A stretch of 21,662 nt of DNA. Source: JBJXGF01 sp046153015. GTDB taxonomy: Bacteria; Actinomycetota; Acidimicrobiia; Acidimicrobiales; CAIXPF01. The notes under the pieces were generated by a model that saw only the letters and a list, made by a program, of their open reading frames with translations, was not told the origin of the DNA and did no database searches. The DNA is taken from the NCBI GenBank assembly GCA_046153015.1, contig JBJXGF010000033.1, positions 1 to 21,662 of the forward strand, written 5' to 3'. How positions within the stretch are numbered: the first letter of the stretch is position 1; the number at the start of each line of letters is the position of its first letter. A program made the position numbers and the translations under genes. This document shows positions 1-6,873 of the stretch, piece by piece.

Positions 1-1
1 C

Positions 2-721
2 TCGGCGGGGGAGTACCCGGCCGCCGAGGCCCGCCGGGCGGCCGGCCAGGAGCTGCCGGTGCGGGTGGTCCCGCCCGGCGTCGACGCCGACCGCTTCCGG
101 CCGCCAACCGCGGCGCAGCGTCGCGCCGCCCGTCTCCGCCTCGGCGTGCCGGAGCGCGCGCCGCTGGTAGTGAGCGTGAGCCGTCTCGTGCCTCGCAAGG
201 GGATGGACGTGTTGATTCGCGCCGCGGCGAGCCTGCGCAGCCTCCACCCCGACCTGCAGGTGCTGATCAGCGGGGCGGGCCGGGACCGCCGCCGCCTCCA
301 GCACCTCGTCGAGGCGGAACGCGCCCCGGTGCGCCTGCTCGGGCGCATCGCCGACGACGACCTGGTGGCGCTGTACGGCGCGGCCGACGTGTTCGCCATG
401 TTGTGCCGCACGCGCTGGGGCGGGCTCGAGCAGGAGGGCTTCGGCATCGTGTTCCTCGAGGCGGCAGCCTGCGGCGTGGCGCAGATCTGCGGGGCGAGCG
501 GCGGGGCCGCCGAAGCGGTCGCCCACGGGGAAAGCGGGCTGGTCGTCGATGCTCCCGGCGACGTGCGGGCCGTCGAGGCCGCCCTCCAGCGTCTTCTCGG
601 CGACGAGGAGTTGCGGGCCCGCATGGGGCGAGCCGCCCGGGCCCGGGTGGAGGCCGAGTTCTCCTACGACCGCCTCGCCCGCACGCTCGGCGCGGCGCTG
701 CACGAACGGGCGCCGTTCTGA
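2..721 (+). CDS. GT4 family glycosyltransferase, PimB-like (5' end outside the window)
   Basis: This is the C-terminal, nucleotide-sugar-binding half of a GT-B glycosyltransferase. The frame is open from base 2, so the true start lies upstream. Visible landmarks are PPGVD just after the domain linker, SRLVPRKGMD at the start of the second Rossmann fold, ADVFAMLCRTR, and an E-x7-E element (EGFGIVFLE) followed by SGGAAEAV, which contacts the sugar donor. From memory these resemble mycobacterial PimB', the GDP-mannose-dependent enzyme that adds the second mannose to phosphatidyl-inositol mannosides on the inner membrane face. The SRPBCC gene two places downstream matches the neighbourhood of that gene in other actinobacteria. 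The stop overlaps the probable CTG start of the next gene. The family is secure. The exact acceptor is inference, because the N-terminal acceptor domain is not in view. Confidence 0.88.
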   Translation, partial: SAGEYPAAEARRAAGQELPVRVVPPGVDADRFRPPTAAQRRAARLRLGVPERAPLVVSVSRLVPRKGMDVLIRAAASLRSLHPDLQVLISGAGRDRRRLQHLVEAERAPVRLLGRIADDDLVALYGAADVFAMLCRTRWGGLEQEGFGIVFLEAAACGVAQICGASGGAAEAVAHGESGLVVDAPGDVRAVEAALQRLLGDEELRARMGRAARARVEAEFSYDRLARTLGAALHERAPF

Positions 722-1161
722 GCGGCCTCCCCGGACGGCGGCTGCTCCAGGCCGACGCGGCGGTCACCGTCGTGCTGGCGGTGCTGGCCGTCGCCGGGCT
801 GTGGGCCGCGCCGGCCCGGCTCGCCGCTGCGGCCGCCTCCACCGCGGCGTTCCTCGCCGGCTGCGTGCTGTTCCTGTCTGCGTACGCCATCGGCGTCGCC
901 CGCAGCCGCGAGCAGGAGGTCAGCGTCGCCGGGCTGTTCCTCGCCGCCGGCGCCCCGCAGCCGGCCCGCGTCCGCCTCCTCGGCCTCGTCGGCGTCCAGA
1001 CGGCGGTCGGGCTCGCCGTGGCCATCGCCCGCCCATTCAGCCCCCTCGCCTTCGTGCTGCTGGCCCCGATGTTCGGCCTGGCGGTCACCGCCCTGTGGGC
1101 GGCGCGCCACCAGCAGTTCCCTCCCCGGGCGCCGAGGCGGCGCGCCGCCAAGGCGCCGTGA
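718..1161 (+). CDS. Small four-helix membrane protein of unknown function
   Basis: The product is about 147 residues with four likely membrane helices at roughly residues 16-34, 36-57, 83-102 and 105-125. A charged RSREQE segment lies between helices 2 and 3, and the C-terminus is Arg/Ala/Pro-rich and basic. I recognise no family. The only start that keeps the whole first helix is CTG at 718, in a CTGA overlap with the glycosyltransferase stop; the next in-frame candidate, GTG 772, falls inside helix 1. The gene ends in a GTGA overlap with the SRPBCC gene, so it is very probably co-translated with both neighbours. A role in the lipid or lipoglycan chemistry of the flanking genes is a guess from position only. 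Confidence 0.72.
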   Translation: MSGLPGRRLLQADAAVTVVLAVLAVAGLWAAPARLAAAAASTAAFLAGCVLFLSAYAIGVARSREQEVSVAGLFLAAGAPQPARVRLLGLVGVQTAVGLAVAIARPFSPLAFVLLAPMFGLAVTALWAARHQQFPPRAPRRRAAKAP

Positions 1162-1610
1162 AGGGGCCGTTGCAGGTGGCCGCCGCCGCCGTGCTCGGCG
1201 CCGGCGTCGAGCGCTGCTTCGCCTGCGCTGCCGACGTGGCGGCCTACCCCCGCTGGATCCCCGAGATCGTCGCCGTGGACCTCGGCCGCCTCGACGGCGG
1301 CGGCCGGGCGCTGGAGGCCACCTTCCTCGTCGAGGCGCTCGGCCGGGGTCTGCGCACCACCCTGCGCTACGACTACGGCGACGCGCCCCGCTCCTTCGCC
1401 TGGCGCCAGAGCGCCGGCGACCTGCTGGCGGCGTTCGAGGGCCGCTACGAGTTCACGCCGGCGTTGGAGGATCCGGAGAGCACCGAAGTGAGCTGGCTGG
1501 CTCGGGTGGAGCTCGCCGCCGACGTGCCGGCCTTCGTGCTGCGCCGCGCCGAGACCCGCGCCGCGTCGGCCGCGCTCGACGGGCTCCGGCGCGCGCTGCA
1601 GCTACCGTGA
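1158..1610 (+). CDS. SRPBCC-family (polyketide cyclase/START-like) protein
   Basis: This 150-residue protein has the SRPBCC fold signature: an N-terminal strand, then a helix reading DVAAYPRWIPEI with the usual Y-P-x-W, strands around residues 55-110, and a long C-terminal helix (LRRAETRAASAALDGLRRAL). Members bind hydrophobic ligands in a deep cavity. In actinobacteria a single-domain member commonly sits near the PimB mannosyltransferase gene, as it does here. No catalytic residues can be assigned, so a lipid-binding or carrier role is inferred. The GTG start at 1158 overlaps the previous stop by 4 bp (GTGA). The stop TGA at 1608-1610 likewise overlaps a possible GTG start of the next gene. 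Confidence 0.85.
   Translation: MKGPLQVAAAAVLGAGVERCFACAADVAAYPRWIPEIVAVDLGRLDGGGRALEATFLVEALGRGLRTTLRYDYGDAPRSFAWRQSAGDLLAAFEGRYEFTPALEDPESTEVSWLARVELAADVPAFVLRRAETRAASAALDGLRRALQLP
1603..1608 (+). promoter_or_regulatory. Predicted -10 element, glucokinase
   Basis: TACCGT ends 7 bp before ATG 1616, inside the last codons of the SRPBCC gene. The spacing would place the transcription start at or next to the ATG, giving a leaderless mRNA. No clear -35 is visible. Confidence 0.5.
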
Positions 1611-1615
1611 CCGCG

Positions 1616-2575
1616 ATGAGCAGCGACCGGGTCGCGCTGGCCGGCGTCGATGTCGGCGGCACGAAGATCCTCTGCGTGGTGATCGACTCGGCCCAGCCGG
1701 CCGAGCCGGTGGCGCAGCGTCAGGTGGAGACCCCGGCTGGGGCCGACGCGCTCTTCGAGCGGATCGGCGAGCTCGTGGGCGAGGCGGCGGCCGACGCGGG
1801 GGCCGTCCCCGCCGGTGTGGGCGTGGCCCTGCCCGGCCTCGTCGACCGCGCCGGGCGCTTCCACGTGGGCCCCAACCTCCCCGGCGTGGTCGGCGTGGAC
1901 CTCGCCGCGGCGCTCGCCCCCAGGCTGCCCGGCCGGGTCGCCTTCGAGAACGACGCCTCGGCCGCGGCGTGGGGAGAGCATCGCGCGGGCGCCGCCCGCG
2001 GCGCAGCGGCCTCGCTCACGGTCACGCTCGGCACCGGGATCGGCGGCGGGATCGTGGAGGACGGCCGGCTCCTGCGCGGCGCCCACGGCTTCGCCGGCGA
2101 GGTCGGCCACATGACCGTCGCGCCCGACGGGCTGGCCTGCACCTGCGGGGGCCGCGGCTGCTGGGAGGTCTACGCCTCGGGCCGCGCCCTCGGCCGCCTC
2201 GCCCGGGAGGCGGCGGCGGCGGGCCGCGCCGAACGGCTCGTGGAGCTGGCCGGCGGCGCCGGCGAGGTGCGGGGCGAGCACGTGTCCCAGGCCGCGGCGC
2301 AGGGCGACGCCGGCGCGCTCGCGATCCTGGGCGAGCTGGCCGGCTGGGCGGCGCTCGGGCTGAACAACCTGGCCAACCTGGTCGACCCCGAGGTGATCGT
2401 GGTCGGCGGGGGCCTGGTGGAGGTGGGCGAGGCGCTGTTCGGCCCGATGCGCGAGGCGTTCGCGGCCCGGCTGCTCGGCGGGCCCGGACGCCCGGCGCCG
2501 GAGATCCGCCCGGCGCTGCTCGGACCGGCTGCGGGGGCCATCGGCGCGGCGCTCCTGGCCGGCGATCGCAGGTAG
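1616..2575 (+). CDS. ROK-family glucokinase
   Basis: This predicted cytoplasmic ATP-dependent sugar kinase probably phosphorylates glucose to glucose-6-phosphate. The phosphate-binding motif DVGGTK is at residues 12-17. The catalytic Asp is D113 in ENDA. A second phosphate loop reads GTGIGGG, and the ROK zinc site is H165 with C175, C177 and C182 in CxCGGRGC. The following WEVYASG and the C-terminal region VDPEVIVVGGG match actinobacterial GlkA-type glucokinases. Its place beside SRPBCC and PimB-like genes is also familiar from other actinobacteria. I chose ATG 1616 (319 aa) because a TACCGT -10-like element ends 7 bp before it. GTG 1607 is in frame, overlaps the previous stop as GTGA, and would add three residues. 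Both could be used, one from each transcript. The family is certain and the substrate likely. Confidence 0.9.
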   Translation: MSSDRVALAGVDVGGTKILCVVIDSAQPAEPVAQRQVETPAGADALFERIGELVGEAAADAGAVPAGVGVALPGLVDRAGRFHVGPNLPGVVGVDLAAALAPRLPGRVAFENDASAAAWGEHRAGAARGAAASLTVTLGTGIGGGIVEDGRLLRGAHGFAGEVGHMTVAPDGLACTCGGRGCWEVYASGRALGRLAREAAAAGRAERLVELAGGAGEVRGEHVSQAAAQGDAGALAILGELAGWAALGLNNLANLVDPEVIVVGGGLVEVGEALFGPMREAFAARLLGGPGRPAPEIRPALLGPAAGAIGAALLAGDRR

Positions 2576-2578
2576 CCT
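2573..2578 (+). promoter_or_regulatory. Predicted -10 element, alaC
   Basis: TAGCCT includes the TAG stop of the glucokinase gene and ends 6 bp before ATG 2585. There is no ribosome site in the short gap, which favours leaderless initiation. Confidence 0.5.
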
Positions 2579-2584
2579 CCACGC

Positions 2585-3760
2585 ATGGAGTTCCGCCGGA
2601 TCAACGCGCTGCCGCCCTATGTCTTCACGATCATCGATTCGCTGAAGGTCCAGGCTCGGCGAGCCGGCGAAGACGTGATCGACCTCGGCTTCGGCAACCC
2701 CGACCTGCCCTCGCCCGACGTGGCGGTGGCCAAGCTGGCCGAGGCGGTGCACAACAGCCGCAACCACCGCTACTCGGCCAGCCGGGGCATCCCGAAGCTG
2801 CGTCAGGCGGTGGCCTCGCACTACGAGCGCCGGTTCGGCGTCAGCCTCGACCCCGAGACCGAGGTGATCAACACCATCGGCGCGAAGGAGGGCTTCTCGC
2901 ATCTGATGTGGGTGCTGCTCCAGGCGGGCGACACCTGCCTCGTGCCCTCGCCGTCCTACCCGATCCACATCTACGGCCCGCTCTTCGCCGGGGCCGACAT
3001 CCGGGAGGTGCCCCTCGGCACCGGTGAGGAGTTCTTCGCCAGCCTGAAGGCGGCGTGGGAGTACTCCTGGCCCAAGCCCCGCGTGGCGGTGATGTCGTTC
3101 CCCCACAACCCCACCACCACCTGCGTGGACCTGGAGTTCATGCGCCAAGTGGTCGAGTTCGCGGCGGAGCGCGACATGGTGATCGTGCACGACAACGCCT
3201 ACGCCGATCTCGGCTTCGACGGCTACGAGCCGCCCTCGATCCTGCAGGTGCCGGGGGCGAAAGAGGTTGCGGTCGAGCTGTACTCGATGACCAAGTCGTT
3301 CTCGATGGCCGGCTGGCGGGTGGCGTATCTCGTGGGCAACGCCGGGGTGATCGCCGCGCTCCAGAAGCTCAAGTCCTACCTCGACTACGGCACGTTCCAG
3401 CCGATCCAGATCGCGGCCACGGTCACGCTGAACGAGGCCAGCGAGCACCCCAAGCTGGTACGCGACATCTACCAGGCCCGCCGGGACGCCCTGTGCGAGG
3501 GCCTGTCCCGCATCGGGTGGGAGGTGCCCAAGCCGAAGGGCACGATGTTCGTCTGGGCCCCGATCCCGGAGCCGTACCGGGAGATGGGCTCGGTGGAGTT
3601 CGCCTCCTACCTCGTGCGCGAGGGCCAGGTGGCGGTCTCGCCCGGCATCGGCTTCGGCCCCGGCGGCGCCAACTTCGTGCGGTTCGCGCTGATCGAGAAC
3701 GAGCACCGCATCGGTCAGGCCGTCCGCAACCTGCGCCGCACCCTCACCAAGCTCGGCTGA
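2585..3760 (+). CDS. alaC: AlaC-type PLP-dependent aminotransferase
   Basis: This is a class I/II fold-type I aminotransferase of 391 residues. It matches the AlaC subgroup along its length: INALPPYVF at the N-terminus, GNPDLPSP, YSASRGIPKLR, SYPIHIYG, FPHNPTT, DNAYADLGFDG, and SMTKSFSMAGWR with the PLP-binding lysine at K237. C-terminal landmarks are SPGIGFGPGG and RFALIENEHRI, which carries the substrate-carboxylate arginine. AlaC makes alanine from pyruvate with glutamate as amino donor; relatives are sometimes annotated as LL-diaminopimelate aminotransferases. The start is ATG 2585. A TAGCCT element, which includes the stop codon of the preceding glucokinase, lies 6 bp before it, so a leaderless promoter is likely. 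Two hairpin-forming sequences follow the stop. The amino-acid substrate could differ from alanine. Confidence 0.9.
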   Translation: MEFRRINALPPYVFTIIDSLKVQARRAGEDVIDLGFGNPDLPSPDVAVAKLAEAVHNSRNHRYSASRGIPKLRQAVASHYERRFGVSLDPETEVINTIGAKEGFSHLMWVLLQAGDTCLVPSPSYPIHIYGPLFAGADIREVPLGTGEEFFASLKAAWEYSWPKPRVAVMSFPHNPTTTCVDLEFMRQVVEFAAERDMVIVHDNAYADLGFDGYEPPSILQVPGAKEVAVELYSMTKSFSMAGWRVAYLVGNAGVIAALQKLKSYLDYGTFQPIQIAATVTLNEASEHPKLVRDIYQARRDALCEGLSRIGWEVPKPKGTMFVWAPIPEPYREMGSVEFASYLVREGQVAVSPGIGFGPGGANFVRFALIENEHRIGQAVRNLRRTLTKLG

Positions 3761-3766
3761 GCGAGG

Positions 3767-3785
3767 CTGGGGGCGCAGCCCCCAG
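3767..3785. repeat. Hairpin repeat, copy A (downstream of alaC)
   Basis: CTGGGGGC-gca-GCCCCCAG is an 8 bp perfect stem with a 3-base loop, 6 bp after the alaC stop. A near-identical copy lies at 5347-5365. It has no T-run, so it is not a standard intrinsic terminator, though it could stop RNA processing or transcription in a GC-rich host. Confidence 0.7.
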
Positions 3786-3803
3786 AACGGGCACAGCGCT
3801 GGG

Positions 3804-3822
3804 CGTTTCCGCAGCGGAAACG
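3804..3822. repeat. 19 bp palindrome upstream of the ACT-domain gene
   Basis: CGTTTCCGC-A-GCGGAAACG is a perfect 9+1+9 palindrome. It lies 20 bp before the TAAGGT -10-like element, so it would sit around or just upstream of a -35 position. It may be an operator for the ACT-domain gene or a second hairpin in the alaC trailer (7 bp stem, 5-base loop). Confidence 0.65.
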
Positions 3823-3842
3823 TCGGCGTCATCATCCCCACC

Positions 3843-3848
3843 TAAGGT
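3843..3848 (+). promoter_or_regulatory. Predicted -10 element, ACT-domain gene
   Basis: TAAGGT ends 8 bp before GTG 3857. It could also read as a weak ribosome site (AAGG, 9 bp spacing). Either reading supports the GTG over TTG 3848. Confidence 0.45.
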
Positions 3849-3856
3849 TGGCCGCC

Positions 3857-4501
3857 GTGGAGACCTTTGTCGTGCGGGTGTGGCTGCCGGATCGGCCGGG
3901 CGTGCTCGGGGCCGTGGCCAGCCGTGTCGGCGCGGTCCGGGGCGACGTGGTGGGCATCGAGATCCTGGAGCGGGGCGCCGGCCGGGCGATCGACGAGCTG
4001 GTGGTGCAGCTGCCCGACGCCGAGCTCGTGGAGATCATGGTGCGCGAGATCGGGGAGATCGACGGGGTCGACGTGGAGGATGTGCGTCACCTCGGCGACA
4101 CCGCCTACGACCCGCAGCTCGACGCGCTCGACACGGCGGCCCGCCTGGTCGACGCTCGGGGCGGCGCGCTGTTCGAGCAGCTCGCCGCCCAGACCGCTCG
4201 CTGCGTGGAGTGCGAGTGGCTGGTGATCGTCGAACGCGACAGCTCCGAGGTGCTCGCCGGCGCCGGCCAGACCCCGGCCGACCCGTGGCTGCGGGCGTAC
4301 CTCGACGGGGTGCGCCACTCGGGTCGGCTGAATTCTCCGGCGCCGGTCTCGAGCGACGTGATCTGGGCGCCGCTTCCCTCAGCCCACGCACTGCTCGTGG
4401 TGGGTCGGGAAGGGGTGCCCTTCCGTGAGCGGGAGCGCCGCCATGTGGCCGCGCTGGCCCGCATAGCCGACGCCCTCAGCGCGTCGGCCGCCCGCGCCTG
4501 A
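3857..4501 (+). CDS. ACT-domain protein with GAF-like C-terminus
   Basis: Residues 1-80 of this 214-residue protein form an ACT domain. It begins with FVVRVWLPDRPGVLG, the D-R-P-G-V-L turn that binds small ligands, usually amino acids, in this fold. The rest (about 90-210) has no obvious catalytic motif. It looks like a degenerate GAF domain: helix, central strand EWLVIVE, a strand pair around VIWAPL and HALLVVG, and a final helix FRERERRHVAALARIADAL. The likely role is ligand sensing or allosteric regulation of a partner rather than catalysis, but this is inference. It follows the aminotransferase on the same strand. I chose GTG 3857 over TTG 3848 because a TAAGGT -10-like element (3843-3848) ends 8 bp before it and would overlap the TTG. 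Confidence 0.75.
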   Translation: METFVVRVWLPDRPGVLGAVASRVGAVRGDVVGIEILERGAGRAIDELVVQLPDAELVEIMVREIGEIDGVDVEDVRHLGDTAYDPQLDALDTAARLVDARGGALFEQLAAQTARCVECEWLVIVERDSSEVLAGAGQTPADPWLRAYLDGVRHSGRLNSPAPVSSDVIWAPLPSAHALLVVGREGVPFRERERRHVAALARIADALSASAARA

Positions 4502-4522
4502 CCAGCTCAGGGCGGCGGACGG

Positions 4523-4528
4523 TAAGCT
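4523..4528 (+). promoter_or_regulatory. Predicted -10 element, LuxR-type regulator
   Basis: TAAGCT lies 31 bp before GTG 4560. A GTG at 4534 would be at or near the transcription start and opens a six-codon frame (M-R-K-A-A-G, stop TAG 4552-4554) that ends just before the regulator, so a mini leader ORF is possible. Confidence 0.4.
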
Positions 4529-4559
4529 TCCCCGTGCGGAAGGCGGCGGGGTAGGTGGC

Positions 4560-5306
4560 GTGAGCACGCGGACGGCGGCAGGTCCCGGTTCGGACGAGGC
4601 GCTGGGCCAGTTCTCCTTGTGGGCCCGGTCGCTGTGCCGGGTGTGGGCGGCGGCGCGCGACCCGGTGTTCGTGTGCGACGTGCGGGGCCGGCTCGACTGG
4701 GCCAACGCCGCCCTCGCCGCGCTGCTCGGCGCCGACCTGCCGCTCGAGCCCGACCTGCTGCTGCGCCGCCTCGGCCGGGTCGGCAAGGGCTCGCTCCTGC
4801 ACCTGCTCGACCTCGCGCTGCGCGACCCCCAGGACGACGAGCGGGTGGCGATGGTGGAGCTCGACGCCGTGCACGGCCCCACGGTTCTGCGCCTCGCCGC
4901 GGCCCGCATCGAGCCGCTGGGCCTCACCCCAGTGCGCTTCTTCGCTCTGGCCCGGCCGCTCGGCGTCGACGCCGCGACCGCGGCCGCCCCCGGGCCCGCC
5001 GGCGAGTGGCGGAGCGCGGCCCGCGCCGGCGAGCTCGAGGCCGCCCTCGCCCGCATCCGGCGCGAGCTGGACCAGGTGGGCCTGGGCGCGGCGTCGGCGG
5101 ACCGCCGGGCGGCGCTGCCCCTCGATCTGCCGGCGCAGCAGCGCGCCGTCGTCGAGCGGATGCTGGAGGGGCTGTCCTCGGCGGAGATCGCAGCGGCGCT
5201 CGAGCTGTCGCCGCACACGGTCAAGAACCACCGCAAGGCGGCCTACCAGCGCCTGGGTGTGCACTCCCAGGCCGAGTTGTTCCAGCGCTACCGCAGCCAC
5301 GCCTGA
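4560..5306 (+). CDS. PAS-like / LuxR-type transcriptional regulator
   Basis: The product is 248 residues. The N-terminal third contains a PAS-like segment (DPVFVCDVRGRLDWANAALAALLG, about residues 32-58). Charged helices that could form a coiled coil occupy about 155-180. The C-terminal 60 residues are a LuxR/GerE helix-turn-helix: PAQQRAVVERMLEGLSSAEIA, then ELSPHTVKNHRKAAYQRLGVHSQAEL, with the recognition helix at SPHTVKNHRKAAYQRL. There is no receiver domain and no conserved phospho-Asp, so it should act as a stand-alone ligand- or redox-responsive regulator. No cofactor-binding residue is obvious. It is monocistronic and convergent with glpK. The start is GTG 4560, with a promoter-like TAAGCT further upstream at 4523-4528. 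The targets are unknown. Confidence 0.82.
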   Translation: MSTRTAAGPGSDEALGQFSLWARSLCRVWAAARDPVFVCDVRGRLDWANAALAALLGADLPLEPDLLLRRLGRVGKGSLLHLLDLALRDPQDDERVAMVELDAVHGPTVLRLAAARIEPLGLTPVRFFALARPLGVDAATAAAPGPAGEWRSAARAGELEAALARIRRELDQVGLGAASADRRAALPLDLPAQQRAVVERMLEGLSSAEIAAALELSPHTVKNHRKAAYQRLGVHSQAELFQRYRSHA

Positions 5307-5346
5307 GGCGGCCGCGCGAGCGCAGCGAGCCGGACGCTGATGGGGT

Positions 5347-5365
5347 CTGGGAGCGCAGCCCCCAG
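5347..5365. repeat. Hairpin repeat, copy B (between LuxR-type gene and glpK)
   Basis: CTGGGAGC-gca-GCCCCCAG matches copy A at 3767-3785 except for one base, which puts an A opposite C in the stem. It lies in the 97 bp gap between convergent genes. The flank 5314-5330 also carries a GCGAGC direct repeat (GCGAGC-GCA-GCGAGC). No other feature is visible in this gap. Confidence 0.68.
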
Positions 5366-5403
5366 GAACACGACGGAGCGGAAGCGCCCCGGGGCGGGCT
5401 GGC

Positions 5404-6873
5404 TTACTCCTGCGCCCACCCGCGGGAGCGTTCGAGCGCGGCGAGCCACCGGCGATGGGCAGCGTCGGCCTCGGCGCGGGTGGCCTGGGGCTCGAAGCGC
5501 CGGTCCAAGGCCCACAGGCCGGCCAGCTCCGCCGGCCCGGCCCACACCCCCTCGGCCAATCCGGCCAGGTAGGCGGCGCCGAGCGCGGTGGTCTCCTGCA
5601 CCCGGGGTCGGCTCACCGGCGCGCCGAGCTGGTCGGCCTGGATCTGGCACAGCAGGTCCATGACCGACGCGCCGCCGTCCACCCGCAGATCCCCCACCGG
5701 TCGGCCGGCGACGGCGGCCATCGCGTCGGTCACGTCCCGCGTCTGGTACGCGATCGCTTCGATCACCGCCCGGGCCAGGTGCGCCCGGGTCACGCCCTGG
5801 GTGAGGCCCACGATCGCGCCCCGAGCGTACGGATCCCACCACGGGCTGCCGAGCCCGGCGAAGGCAGGCACGAAGCACACGCCGGCGGTGTCGGGAACCG
5901 ACGCGGCGAGCGGGCCGACCTCGGCCGCCTCCGCAATGATGCCGAGCCCATCCCGCAGCCACTGGATGGCGGCGCCGGTCACGAAGATGGCGCCTTCGAG
6001 CGCGTACTGGAGCGGTCGGCCCTCGAGCTGCCAGGCCACGGTGGTGAGCAGCCCTTCCGCCGGCGCGGGGCGGGCCTCGCCCAGGTTGGTCAGCACGAAC
6101 GAGCCGGTGCCGTAGGTGTTCTTGGCCATGCCCGGCTCGAAGCAGGCCTGCCCGAACAGCGCCGCCTGCTGGTCGCCGGCCACACCCGAGATCGGCACCC
6201 CGGCGCCGAGCGGGCCGCCGGCGGCCGTGAGGCCGAACCGGCTGGCCGAGGGCGCCACGTCGGCCAGCGCCGCTCGAGGCACCCCGAAGCGGGCGCAGAG
6301 CTCGTCGCTCCACCCGCCGGCGTCGAGGTCGAAAAGCATCGTGCGGCTGGCGTTGCTCGGATCGGTGGCGTGCACGGCGCCGTCGGTCAGCTTCCACAGC
6401 AGCCACGAATCGACCGTGCCCAGCGCGAGGTCGGGCCCGGCGGCCACGCCGCCCTCGCGCAGCAGCCACTCCAGCTTGGTGGCCGAGAAGTACGGGTCGA
6501 GCACGAGCCCGGTGCGGGCCCGGATCAGCGGCTCGAGCCCGGCCTCGGCCAGCTCGGTGCACCGCCGGGCGCCGCGACGGTCCTGCCACACGATGGCCGG
6601 CGCCAGCGGCGCGCCGTCGCGGCGCCGCCACGCCACCACCGTCTCGCGCTGCACGGCCATGCCCAGCGCGGCCACCGGCTCGTCCAGCGCGGCGGCCAGC
6701 TCCGCCAGCGTGGCCTCGGCCGCCGCCCAGATCTCGAGCGGGTCGTGCTCCACCCAGCCGGGGCGGGGGTAGCGCTGGGTGAGGGGCCGGTAGGCGTAGC
6801 CCCGAGGCCGGCCCGTCTCGTCCACCGCGACGGCCCGCACGCCGGTGGTGCCGGCGTCGAGGGCGACGATCAC
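5404..6873 (-). CDS. glpK: Glycerol kinase
   Basis: GlpK phosphorylates glycerol to sn-glycerol-3-phosphate with ATP, feeding glycolysis and phospholipid synthesis. The 489-residue product has the full family pattern: LDAGTTGVRAV (ATP site), QRETVVAW, AIVWQDRR, LDPYFSATKLEWLL, TVDSWLLWKLTDG, DPSNASRTMLFD, GVAGDQQAALFGQ, KNTYGTGSF, GLGSPWWDP, YQTRDVTDAM and LRVDGGAS. The GTG start at 6873 forms a GTGA overlap with the stop of the lpqB-like gene. It is therefore almost certainly translated from the mtrA-mtrB-lpqB transcript. I see no glpF or glpD alongside. Glycerol kinase at the tail of an envelope-stress two-component operon is unusual (see findings). The 3' end faces the LuxR-type gene across 97 bp. 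Confidence 0.95.
   Translation of the reverse strand: MIVALDAGTTGVRAVAVDETGRPRGYAYRPLTQRYPRPGWVEHDPLEIWAAAEATLAELAAALDEPVAALGMAVQRETVVAWRRRDGAPLAPAIVWQDRRGARRCTELAEAGLEPLIRARTGLVLDPYFSATKLEWLLREGGVAAGPDLALGTVDSWLLWKLTDGAVHATDPSNASRTMLFDLDAGGWSDELCARFGVPRAALADVAPSASRFGLTAAGGPLGAGVPISGVAGDQQAALFGQACFEPGMAKNTYGTGSFVLTNLGEARPAPAEGLLTTVAWQLEGRPLQYALEGAIFVTGAAIQWLRDGLGIIAEAAEVGPLAASVPDTAGVCFVPAFAGLGSPWWDPYARGAIVGLTQGVTRAHLARAVIEAIAYQTRDVTDAMAAVAGRPVGDLRVDGGASVMDLLCQIQADQLGAPVSRPRVQETTALGAAYLAGLAEGVWAGPAELAGLWALDRRFEPQATRAEADAAHRRWLAALERSRGWAQE

Noticed and set aside
3767..3785. Rho-independent terminator after alaC
   Set aside because: The stem is strong but there is no T-run, and the sequence recurs at 5347-5365, so I call it a repeat whose role is open.
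1445..3841. 798-codon open frame on the minus strand, antisense to the glucokinase and alaC
   Set aside because: Both sense genes are unmistakable. The antisense product is rich in Arg, Gly, Ala, His and Glu without any domain; such stop-free shadows are expected at this GC content.
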